This document shows positions 31,026 to 40,750 of a DNA stretch of 64,000 nt, piece after piece. Source of the stretch: Mycothermus thermophilus. Its lineage: Eukaryota > Ascomycota > Sordariomycetes > Sordariales > Chaetomiaceae. The notes under the pieces were generated by a model. The model was given only the letters and a program-made list of their open reading frames with translations. It was not told the DNA's origin and did not search any database. The position numbers and the translations under genes were made by a program. Location of the stretch: contig QQBE01000001.1 of assembly GCA_011316235.1 (NCBI GenBank), positions 3,227,816 to 3,291,815 on the forward strand. The letters run 5' to 3'. Positions within the stretch are counted from its first letter, which is position 1. Every line of letters starts with the position of its first letter.

Positions 31026-33665
31026 ATGCCTACGATACCGCGGGACAACACACGAATCTGGGTTCTCCTCACCATCTTCTTCCTAATCCTCCTCTCTCGC
31101 AATGATGCTCCCTCCTTAATCGCGGGCCCCTTCTTCGGGACCTCACGTCTCGGTCGTCTTCGAGAGGACCACAAGATCCTCAACAGCACCAAATGGGGCG
31201 ATTTCTCCCCGCAGGTGCCCGAGGCTGGCGCTCCTCCATGGCAGGCTCCACGCTATCTCAACCTCACCGGCTTCCGCGAGCTCGACCATTTTGCCTGGGA
31301 GGATCTTGCCCCATTCAAGGATCGCTGCCGGCAATGGAGCCGCCACGCGTATCCCCCGCCCAAGGGCGCTGCTGACTGGGAGCATGGACCTATCCGGAGG
31401 ACATGGCAGAATGCCACCGGCACAGTTCATGGGAAATGGGTCCGTCGACAGGGTTCTGTCACCAGACACGCGGCCAACTACAATCTGACCGCCATCGCTC
31501 CTGGTGTAGACTGGGGAGATGCTACTCCAGTGGAATGGGGCTGGAACGTCACGGGTTCACACGGTACCATCCTGCTGCGGCTGTCGGAGAGTGCTGATGG
31601 TATGGTGTACGAGGAGGAGACGAAAGCCGGCAAGCACCCGCCGTCCGGCGGCCTGGCGAGGGAAATATCCGCAGTGGCCGACATCCAGGACGAGGAAAAA
31701 TCCTCCCCGAGCTTCGCCCTGCGCCTGCACGGCGTCCATTGGCCTCGACAAGGTTCCATCCTGCTGACCACGACAACTGAGAAATTCGCCGGCATTTTTG
31801 GCCTACCGCACCTTGCACCGGCGCCAGAGTTCTACCACACTGCCAAAATGTTGCTCAACCGGACGTTGAACGAGGTGCTGACCAGGAAAGAGCGCGCCCG
31901 ATTCGGAGACGCGGGCAACCCGTGGACGCCCGTCGTCGAGGAGGAGCTTTCTGTCCCGTGGGCGCGCTGCGAGTACGTCATGTACTTGCAACTGCACCCC
32001 CTTGATTCATTGTACATTGGCGAGGATGAGTCCGACGAGCGGCTTGCTTCGTTGATTGACCACTTGGAGAATGAACTCCGGTTCCCGACCGGCGCGCCAT
32101 CCAAAGGCAAGCCCGAGCTCCGTATGTCCATGGTCGCTTGGTCGCCTGACTGCGCGTATTATCTCGAGTCCAAAGGCCCACCGCTGTTCCCGTCCGTCGA
32201 GGGCCAGCACTTGGTGGGTCTCAAGTCGGAGGTGCTGCTCTCACGTACCAAAATGTGGATGTTTGGGTTTGCTGCCATTCTGATGGCGCAACTTTGGCTG
32301 CTCAAGACGCAGATGAAGGAGTCCAATACCCCCTCCACCCTCGGCCGCATCAGCTTTCACACGGTCGCAATGATGTTGCTTGCCGATGGCCTGGTTTTTA
32401 CCTGCTCGTCAGCGTGGAGCCTCTCTGCCACCAACACCTTCCTCGCTTCTCTCATCCTCACCTTTGCCGCCTTCATGTCTATGTCGATCGGTGCGGGCTT
32501 CCTTTCCGAAATCTACAAGCATCAAGAGCCAGAGCGACGACGTGAGGAAGCACGAGCCAATGCTGGAACGCGGACAACGACACCAGCGCCAACACAAACA
32601 TCTGCCTCTTCCTCTGGCAACGCCACTCTCCCCCTCCCGGTCACCGCCCCTCGCCCTGCTTCCCCGCCCATTATTATCCCTTCCGACCAGGACATCGACG
32701 CCGAGATCGCCGAAAACACCGCCCGCGCCGCCTCTGCCGTTCCAGCCGGAACTACCGGCGCCGCATCACCACCCCGAGTGACCACCTTTGCCTCCATGAC
32801 CGGCACATTCGTCCTCTTCGGGATCGGGATTCTAATCCTTACCGCCATGTCGCTCTCTTGGCCACCACGAGCACGGGCGATTTACCTCAATTTGGTAGCC
32901 TTTACCTACCTCTCCCTCTGGACGCCGCAAATTTATCGCAACGTATGGCGTAATAGTCGCAGGGCGTTTGCCTGGCGGTTTGTCCTTGGCCAGTCGGCGT
33001 TGCGGCTCCTGCCATTTGCCTATTTCTACCTCAGGAGCGATAACATCCTCTTCGTGGAGCCAGATCCCATGACGTTTTTGGCACTGGTGGCATGGGTGTG
33101 GGCGCAGATCCTGGTGTTGGTGGCGCAGGACGTGCTGGGTCCGAGGTACGGCCTGCCGGCAAGGTGGATGCCGGAGGTGTGGGAGTATCACCCGGTTTTG
33201 AGGGAGGATAATGTTGAGGCGGGCGGGTTGCCGATTGGGTTGGTCTCGTCGGGAAGTGGGATCGGGGAGGATAAATATGGGGAGGAGAGCGAGGAGACCT
33301 CGCCCGTTGCTTCTGGATTCCCTTCTGGGACGACGACGAGCCAGAGAAGAAGCTGGTCCTTCTCGCTGGACGACGACTACAGCACAGGAAGTGCCGGGCG
33401 CAAGGAGCGCGAGAAGGAGCTCAGGCGGCACGGGATGGCGCTGAGGACCGTCGACTGCGCCATCTGCACCGAGGTGCTCGAAGTCCCGGTTGTAAGAGCG
33501 GACGCGAAAGATCCCCAGGCAGCGGGAGGGTTGGCGGGCGTGTTTGCCAGGAGAGCGTACATGGTGACTCCGTGCAGGCATATTTTTCACACCAAATGTC
33601 TCGAAGGGTGGTTCAGGTATAAGCTACAGTGTCCTATTTGCAGGGAAGAGCTGCCGCCTCTGTAA
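31026..33665 (+). CDS. dsc1: Tul1/Dsc1-type membrane RING E3 ubiquitin ligase
   Basis: The catalytic subunit of the Golgi/endosomal Dsc (Tul1) complex, which ubiquitinates membrane proteins; in several fungi it acts in SREBP activation. One intronless frame encodes 879 aa. An N-terminal hydrophobic segment (about residues 11-24) is followed by a long lumenal region of about 380 residues with several N-glycosylation sequons (NST, NLT, NAT). A membrane cluster starts near MWMFGFAAILMAQLW (about 410), with two more segments up to about 495. A Thr/Ala/Pro-rich loop and at least four further segments (about 590-705) follow. The C-terminal RING-H2 starts at CAIC (about residue 811) and closes with PCRHIFHTKCLEGWF and QCPICREELPPL. 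The first and second ligand pairs are separated by an unusually long loop (about 35 residues). Confidence 0.92.
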   Translation: MPTIPRDNTRIWVLLTIFFLILLSRNDAPSLIAGPFFGTSRLGRLREDHKILNSTKWGDFSPQVPEAGAPPWQAPRYLNLTGFRELDHFAWEDLAPFKDRCRQWSRHAYPPPKGAADWEHGPIRRTWQNATGTVHGKWVRRQGSVTRHAANYNLTAIAPGVDWGDATPVEWGWNVTGSHGTILLRLSESADGMVYEEETKAGKHPPSGGLAREISAVADIQDEEKSSPSFALRLHGVHWPRQGSILLTTTTEKFAGIFGLPHLAPAPEFYHTAKMLLNRTLNEVLTRKERARFGDAGNPWTPVVEEELSVPWARCEYVMYLQLHPLDSLYIGEDESDERLASLIDHLENELRFPTGAPSKGKPELRMSMVAWSPDCAYYLESKGPPLFPSVEGQHLVGLKSEVLLSRTKMWMFGFAAILMAQLWLLKTQMKESNTPSTLGRISFHTVAMMLLADGLVFTCSSAWSLSATNTFLASLILTFAAFMSMSIGAGFLSEIYKHQEPERRREEARANAGTRTTTPAPTQTSASSSGNATLPLPVTAPRPASPPIIIPSDQDIDAEIAENTARAASAVPAGTTGAASPPRVTTFASMTGTFVLFGIGILILTAMSLSWPPRARAIYLNLVAFTYLSLWTPQIYRNVWRNSRRAFAWRFVLGQSALRLLPFAYFYLRSDNILFVEPDPMTFLALVAWVWAQILVLVAQDVLGPRYGLPARWMPEVWEYHPVLREDNVEAGGLPIGLVSSGSGIGEDKYGEESEETSPVASGFPSGTTTSQRRSWSFSLDDDYSTGSAGRKEREKELRRHGMALRTVDCAICTEVLEVPVVRADAKDPQAAGGLAGVFARRAYMVTPCRHIFHTKCLEGWFRYKLQCPICREELPPL

Positions 33666-34420
33666 TGGACTGTTCGTTTGTTCACTTGCATGCAGTCACC
33701 AATACCGTTCTTAGAACATAAGTTCGATCTCGGAATATGTTTGGATGGTTGGGGTTTGAGTCATGGTGTCGGATTCAGGAGCGATAGGAAAAGGGTTCCC
33801 AAGTCGAGGGTGCGTGGCATGAAACTGATTCTCCTGGCGATCTGTTTTTCTGGGGTTGCCATCTGGGCCAATCCTTGCCACCCTCGTCCACAGTCACGGG
33901 CAACCCTCGGGAGACCAGGTGGTTTGACAAGTTGATGTCCGGGTTCGGGTGACCGAGCGGCGTCAGCACCGGCCCCACTTTCGTCCGCTCGCCCCTGCCG
34001 AGACCCGCCCAGGAACGGGGATGCGTTGATGACGTCATGATCAGCACCCTCGGCATCGACTTTGGAACCAACACCAATGTGCTTCAACCACATCGAAGAG
34101 AACGGCAGTACTGACGAAGAAGAACACGGATTAAAATACGTAAGAGAAAATAAAACAAAACCCACGGCGGTGGGGGTTGTGGTGAAGCAGCACCTACCGA
34201 TTTGTGTATCGGTGACCCATCCCTCGACGTTTCGTGCCTGTCGCATTTGTTGTCGGAAGAGGCAATCCCCGGATTAGTACATACTTTTCCAGAGCAACAC
34301 CAGAAAGGTACTAATACTTATCACGATCCAAAAGGCAGAGCTGTTTCTTAATGTTAAAACAACCTAGACAACTTAGTAGTAGTAACAGTCAACGATTATC
34401 CAGCAAAATATACATCCAAA
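33666..34420. other. intergenic, Dsc1 3' flank and HAD promoter
   Basis: About 755 bp. Minus-strand frames (for example 33761-34246) show no motif. The stretch just before 34420 is AT-rich. Nothing else is seen. Confidence 0.4.
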
Positions 34421-35271
34421 ATGTCTAAGGTTCCATTTTCCCTGTTTCCCCCCCACTCCCCGCCCCCCTCTTCCCAACCCATCCAGTAACTCACAGGATA
34501 TGACAGATCACCACCATCCTCCTCGACTGCGACAACACCCTCGTCCTCTCGGAGACCCTCGCCTTCGAAGGATGCGCCTCGGTCCTGAATGAAATCGCCC
34601 AGGCCAAATCCATCCCGCTGCCCCAGCCCTTCACGGGACCGTCCCTGCTCCGCGAGTTCGTCGGCCAAAACTTCCGCGGCATGCTGACCTCCCTCCAATC
34701 CCGGTACGGCTTCCCCCTCGCCCCGGAGGAGATTGAAGCCTACGTCCGCCGCGAGGAGGACGCGGTGATTGAGCGTCTCCAGGCCGAGGCCCGCGTCTGC
34801 GCGGGCGCCGACGCCGCGCTGGCACGCCTGGCGGAACGTGGGTACAAACTGGCCGTGGTGAGTAGCTCGGCTTTCCGGCGGGTGAAGGCGAGCGTGGAGA
34901 AGGTGAGGATCGCCCATCATTTTGTCAATGGAGCTGCCGAAACTGGCTCCGAGGAGGGCCACGCCATTTTCTCCGCCGCGACCAGCCTGCCCGTGCCGAC
35001 GTCGAAGCCCGACCCGGCCATCTATCTTCACGCGGTGGAGAGGTTGGGGAAGAAGGCCGAGGAGTGCGTCGCGGTGGAGGATAGCAGGAGTGGAACGCTG
35101 AGCGCCGCGAGGGCGGGCCTGAAGGTGGTGGGGTATGTTGGGCCGTATGAGGAAGGGGAGGAGAGGGAGAAGATGGTGGCGGCGTTGAAGGAGGCCGGGG
35201 CGACGGTGGTGATGGAGCATTGGAGTGAGTTTGACGAGTGTTTGGCAAAAGTGGAGAGGGGAGAGGCTTAA
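34421..35271 (+). CDS. HAD-superfamily hydrolase (phosphatase, subfamily I)
   Basis: A haloacid-dehalogenase-fold phosphatase; the substrate is unknown. Exon 2 (34507-35271) is certain. It opens ITTILLDCDNTLVLSETLAF with the nucleophile motif DxDxT as DCDNT, then an alpha-helical cap (residues about 20-95). It continues with motif II (VVSSSAFRR), motif III (SKPDPAIYLHAVERLG) and motif IV (CVAVEDSRSGTLSAARAG). The first residues come from a proposed 9-base exon, 34421-34429 (MSK), joined by an intron with weak donor gttcca and acceptor tgacag; total 257 aa. That start is the least certain part, since no in-frame ATG exists between the acceptor and motif I. The stop is about 190 bp from that of the convergent RIT1 gene. 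Confidence 0.85.
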
Positions 35272-35458
35272 AAGCGTAAAGGGACGGTAGAGGTGTGTTT
35301 TCTTTTTGGATATGCCTATAGACTACATGGGGTAGAGTATCTCGTTCCCAGGTTGGATCAAGATAGATGGTCGAGCGATTATTCAGGGACTACTAGACGA
35401 GACACTGCGGCAATAGATAGACCCAGAGACCAGGCCTGAAGCTCGTCTCATTGTTTGG

Positions 35459-37307
35459 CTACCTCCTCCAGTCCATCAAGAAGCTATTGACACTTTGTAG
35501 TGTAGCCCTGTTAGGATTAACGTCCGGCAGGGCAGTGACAATATGTCCCAACCGGACACGGATAGACGTTTTGTTGAACAATGCCTCTCCGTCCTCCTCT
35601 CGCCGGACTTTTCCAGCATCGTTGAAACACCAGCAGTAGACGGCGAGTGCGACGCCTATCGACAGGTCTTTGCCGGACTCGCACAGGATTATCACACCCG
35701 GTTTTCTTCCTGACGGGCTCTCGCTGTCCGCCGCTTCCTCTTCCTGCCGTTGTTGAGCTTCTCTGATATACCGTAGCAGGAACTCGCACACTGTCGGCAG
35801 CGCATCTCTCAAAGCTCGGCTCGCGGCTTTGCTCCTTCCCAACCCAACCTCCAGCCTCCTCTTCCCTTTTACCCACTCCTCAGGCGGTGTGACCTTGTCA
35901 CGGATCACGACGACACAAACACCCTCCTTTTCCCAGGCCACCGGATTCCTAAAGGCGGACAAATCACCCACATATATCCCCCTTCCGGGGACCGCCTCTC
36001 GTACTTTCTCCCACACTTCATCCCCTCCCTCCGTATCGTCATCCACCTCCCCTCTTGCAAGGCTCCTCTCCTTCTCTACCAAGCCCCTGATCAGTGACTC
36101 CACCACACCTTCCCCAGCCGCGGCGGCATCCATCAGCTCACTTTTACAACGCCAGAATATCCCCGGCGTCAACCCCAACGCCCAGTTCTCCGTATCGTCC
36201 CCGGCGCCTTGCACGTAACTGTACCCATCCCGGGCGTATTCATCCTGACCTGCCCGGCGGGAGCTGGTGCAGCAGACCACCACCGACCACTCCTTCCTCA
36301 GGTCTTGAAGCCCCTGCGCCCAGGCATCCAAATGGTCCCGATCGTCTTGGGTGATCCACACCGGCCGTAGCGGTTTAGCAGGCAAAGGTTTGTCTGGACC
36401 GCCGGCGGCGCGCTGGAGGTCGGCGCGGAGGGAGAAGAAGGATGTGACGAACCCTGGCAAGAGGGCAGTGATTTGCGCCGCTTCAGAGGCGGAAACAGTG
36501 TCTGGGGGAGTGTGCAAGGTGTGAGTTGAACCAGGAAGTTCCTGGGTTATGGAGGGGAAGAGGATGTGGTTGAGAACAGCACACCAAATGGGGATGGTTT
36601 TGCTGAGGGCGTCGGGCATTCCTGAGGTGAGTCAGTTAGCATGGTGGTTGAAAAGCAGGCTGGGGGATTGAGTCAGAGGGGCATACGCTTGCCTCGACGC
36701 GTTGAGTCAACAATGATACACCTGTGGGTGAGACGAGTCAGCTGAATAGTTCATCATCTTGACAGTGTTGATGGCAAGTGAATGTTTTTAAGACAGTGAG
36801 AGACACATGAGACTCGAGAAGCATAACACAGTGATGGCCAAACGACGACATTTCATTATCAGCTGGAACTGTAGAGCTTTGTGCATTTCGAATGGCAGAA
36901 GCATAATTACGGGCTGACGGTTGGACAAGAAAAGAGAAAACCCACCCTCCATGTTCTCCTATTAATCCCAACAAATGCAAATTCAACCTCCTCAAACTGA
37001 ACTTCCACTGGCCGGTATGACCATCGGTACTCTTGAAGTAGGCCGAGGCCTTTTTGGTCGCTGGGTCGACATACCAGCTCCCGCAGCGCTCGTTGGCGAC
37101 GAGGGGAAAGTCTGGCAGGGCGGCGGCAACGTCGGCCACGAAGGCGGCGTCCTCGCAGACAGACCGCAGGCGGTTGGGGATGGATAGGTCAGACCGCCGG
37201 ATATCGCCTAGAAGGTGAGAGAGTTTGTTGCTGGCCAGGTCTGGACCGGACTGGGAGGGGAAGAGGAGCTGGTCAAGGGTTGGGAGTGGCATCGTTCGTT
37301 CGTTCAT
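35459..37307 (-). CDS. rit1: initiator tRNA 2'-O-ribosylphosphate transferase (Rit1)
   Basis: Rit1 adds a ribosyl phosphate to position 64 of initiator tRNA-Met, keeping it out of elongation. Three exons: 37307-36946, 36721-36687 and 36621-35459, giving 519 aa; the yeast protein is of similar length. The N-terminal exon contains SIPNRLRSVCEDAAFVADVA, LVANERCGSWYVDP, AYFKSTDGHTGQWKFSLRRL and LNLHLLGLIGEHGG. The 35-nt middle exon supplies CIIVDSTRRGK, and exon 3 begins RMPDALSKTIPIWCAVLN. The joined segment is the family signature. The C-terminal phosphatase-like part holds GVIILCESGKDLSIGVALAV, a Cys-x5-like loop, and ends SVNSFLMDWRR. An alternative start is the Met at 37292 (MPLPTLDQLL). Confidence 0.93.
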
Positions 37308-39211
37308 GCTACGGAGTAAGCTCCGGAAGGTGATGTACTGTACCATCGGTTCGTTACCTGACTGTAATAGGTAAAAATGTTTGGGATGCCAGTGAGATCC
37401 AAGTGGTGAAAATCTAAATGTTTCAAGATCGATGCAACAAAAACACCATGGGTCTCCAGCGTCGGTCGCCGCATGCAGTAATGAAAGATGGAGGTTTTTT
37501 TGCAGTGGTGTCATTTTTCCTCTGGGGCTTGAAGATCACTAGGGAGCCGGCTCTTGGCTTCGACTCGACTCCATAGGGCTGAGTGGACCATGGATAATAC
37601 CCAACTAGAGTACACTTGCTCCAACGAGATACAACGTTTTCTCGAGAAAAAAAATAATAATAATAATAAATAAACTCGGTTGTACTGAGAACCCCTAGTG
37701 TGAGTCCCAAGAACGCCTCGTAGTTCGCCCATCCACCATCAACAACACCCACTTTTCGCTCTTGTTCCGGTCTCTCTTCAGTCCAGTCAGGACTCACTAA
37801 AACGTGCCGTGACAGACAGAGCAACATGGTTACACGGCATCTACCCGCTCTCTCAATCGAGCACTTCAAATCATCTTCCCAAACATCCGCCTACACCGAG
37901 AGCACGGCATGGTGTGGGATACCGATACCAACAAACCCAGCCATGGAACATTCGGACGGGAGGTTGATGAGTGTCGGACGCTGCCAAGCACTTCGGCTCC
38001 TCCCCAATCCGGACGACCGGAGCAAGCCGAGACTGCGCCACTTCCGCCCTCGTGTGTGGCGGAGCCATTTGTCCTCCCTCTTTGTGGAAGACAACGAGGA
38101 GTCCTTGGTTGATGGTCCGAAACCTCACATCAATGGCGAAGACAGCCATGATGATTCAAGTGAAAGGAGACGAGGAAGGAAGAAGACTAGTCGGTCTAGA
38201 GCATCAAGGGTTAGCGCAGCGCCTGTCCAGGCAAACACAAGGCGAGGGACCAGTCCAAGCAGGATGCGCTGCTACGTGCTGCCGAAGTGACACCTTCGAC
38301 GCGCATGTTCTTCGTTGAGAGTAATACCTGATGCAGGACGGCTTGGGAGGCAGCGCGGATAGCGCTCTCCAGCGACAACAACCACGACAGCAGTAGTACC
38401 GTCCGCTCTGGATGAGTAACCGCCGCTTCCTCGGAACGTTTCAACACGAGGTTCCAACAGTGCATTCCACGTAAGAATGTCACAACGGGATGCGATCCAC
38501 ACTCGAAAATCTTGGAGTGCGGGATAACGGTCAAGTTCAGCAAGCACCTCGGGCCCGAATGGGAAAGACCACAACAGTTGGAACCTCGAGCGCATATGAT
38601 CCGGAAGTGCCGGCCAACATGGGAGGCCTGCGATGCCGGAGCCCACTCCAAACCAAATGCATACGTTACTATTTTGGATTGTTGTTGTCGTGGTGTGCGT
38701 AAGGTACGGACTGCATCCAGTGTGGAGAGAAGATCGAGTGCGCAGAATTGCATGTTCGGCATTGGTCCAGCCCCTTGGGTTCTCTCTTCTTTGCCATAGG
38801 GCTGAGCTCCCCCATCCCATCTCTGGCCTGCTCTCTATGCAAATACCTCAGTATGTACCGGGGGTTTCTGAGCAGCAGGATCGCCAGTGCGTCTGTCGGG
38901 ATCGACGGGCCAATTGGCGTGGCCACCGTCGTGGGGAAGAGAGACAATGACGTGGTCATGGACTCTGCGGCTTCTTCTGCAGATCAGTAGGGCTGAGATG
39001 GAGGCATATTCCGTCGAGTCGCGAATCCATTTCGGATGTGTACATGGACATAGACAGAGTATTGGATGCCTCAACGGGCCCAGGCCATGATCTTTACGGC
39101 GTGACGTTTGCTCGTGCGGCGGCACAGTGCGGGGATAGATGGATGGAGCTCTGCTGTTTCTGCAGCACCTCACTTAGTTCCGGGCCCAGTCGACGTGTGC
39201 TTATCTTCCTG

Positions 39212-39229
39212 AAAAAAAAAAAAAAAAAA
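39212..39229. repeat. A18 homopolymer
   Basis: Eighteen consecutive A bases in a noncoding region. No target-site duplication or coding remnant upstream was found that would mark a retroposed copy. Confidence 0.95.
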
Positions 39230-39340
39230 CCATTTTTGCTGGAAGTGAGGTAAGGTAGTTTGGGACGACGTCAACAACCTGGATATGCAAGGTGAGAGGC
39301 GGTGCATTTAGGTAGCTTATTCTGTTTTGTTTGAAGAAGC

Positions 39341-39373
39341 GCGGAAAGCGGAAAGCGGAAAGCGGAAAGCGGG
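39341..39373. repeat. (GCGGAAA)4 tandem repeat
   Basis: Four perfect heptamer copies followed by gcggg, noncoding. Confidence 0.95.
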
Positions 39374-40750
39374 ATGGCGGAGCTGTTCCAGACGCTCCAA
39401 TATACTCCAATTCCCCACGAAAAAGCTATGAGTAAGGTTAGTATGTACCTAGGTACATACATACAGTGTGCGCCTTGCGACCTTAATTGACGTCAGGGAA
39501 GCGTTCTCTAACCCCCAGAGGTCATCACCATCATACGGAGTACCTACCTGGCATCGTCGGCAACGAAGCCAATCTTGGGCACCCAACTCCTCTGCGCGCA
39601 TATCGCGACATCTTGATTCCACTTCCATCCCCCAGCCACTGGACTGTGATACGGCAGAATGTGGTGTGCCCCTCTTCCCTCCTCCAAGCTCTCGTCCTCG
39701 TGGAGTCACTGGGCACCGATGGACATTGCAGCACCGCGGCACCATGCCACTGTCCAGGATGGACTGTGGAGCCAACGGAGCAGCTAGGGAATGGGTCTTG
39801 GTGTGTTTCCCCACGCGCCGACGAGGTTGTTGGTTTTGGCTTTGGACCTAGGTACAGTACATACCTACCTAGGTACCTAATCAAGGAGAGAGGAGAGGAG
39901 ACGGGCGGACGGATGGACAGGAATACGTAATCGAGGAAGAGACTTGAACCAAGTGAACTATATTATTCGTCTGTATGCGGACTAGAAGCAGTGGAAGCAA
40001 TTCGTTCTGCTAGTGAATGTCAACTAAACTTTAAATCAATCTCACCAGCATCCACGTCTCCCCGGAATGCAACGATGCAGCAGCAGGGATCTGACTGAGC
40101 CGCCGAGAACCCACGGGCCTCCCGGCCGAGCCCTGTGGCAGGGGAAGCCACCTGCATGTGCTGCGTGCTGCGTGCTGCTTCTGCTGCTTGCTCATGCTGC
40201 GGGTGTCCATACGGATGGGGTGTGATGAATGCTGGCCTGGCCGGCCGTTTAAAGACCCGCGAGCTTGCCGCGCCCCCGGGTCGACACTCTTTCTCATGGC
40301 CCCTTGTCGCCGTCAAGACTCCCATCGTTGATCGCCATCTTATGATCGAGCTCGCCGGCCCGGGCTGCTTCAAAGCTGACCTGCTATAGTCATTTTGGTT
40401 TGTTTGGCCTTTGCGCCTGTAGCATCCCCCGAATCCCTCTATTTCTGGCATATCGAGTACATAGCTACGCCTCCCAAACTGCCTTCTTCGCGACGAGGCA
40501 GCATTCAGTCGAAACCCCAGGCATCGATTCATCAAACGAGGCACCGCAGAGCCGAACGAGCGATAAAAAAACGCGCCTGAGGTTGTCGCGCATGTACGGT
40601 GCACGTCGTCCAGGACAGCGAACATCGTCGCAGTGAATTCACCCGTCATTCCAGGCTTGCCGGCGACGCAATTGGCTCCACATATCGGATGCCGCAAGGA
40701 GGAGAGATTAAGAGCCGACGCGAGAGTTCATGGCCGTAGTTTGTACAACA

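Larger units (their letters stand above)
37308..40750. other. 3.4-kb region without a credible gene; upstream of the Zn2Cys6 regulator
   Basis: The region lies between the divergently placed starts of RIT1 and the transcription factor, so both promoters are here. Open frames of up to 225 codons overlap each other and lack motifs. Simple repeats are present: an AAT-rich run near 37653-37674, an A18 run and a GCGGAAA array. Copies of TACGGAGTA occur at 37310 and 39534, and the 10-mer palindrome TACCTAGGTA at 39446 and 39866. Confidence 0.5.

Noticed and set aside
38211..38820. Overlapping 180-codon minus-strand frames
   Set aside because: No motif, and two frames of equal length overlap, so chance is likely.
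39212..39229. A18 run as the tail of a retroposed gene
   Set aside because: No coding remnant or target-site duplication was found next to it.
40020..40697. 225-codon minus-strand open frame upstream of the Zn2Cys6 gene
   Set aside because: No domain; it lies in the putative leader and promoter of the opposite-strand gene.
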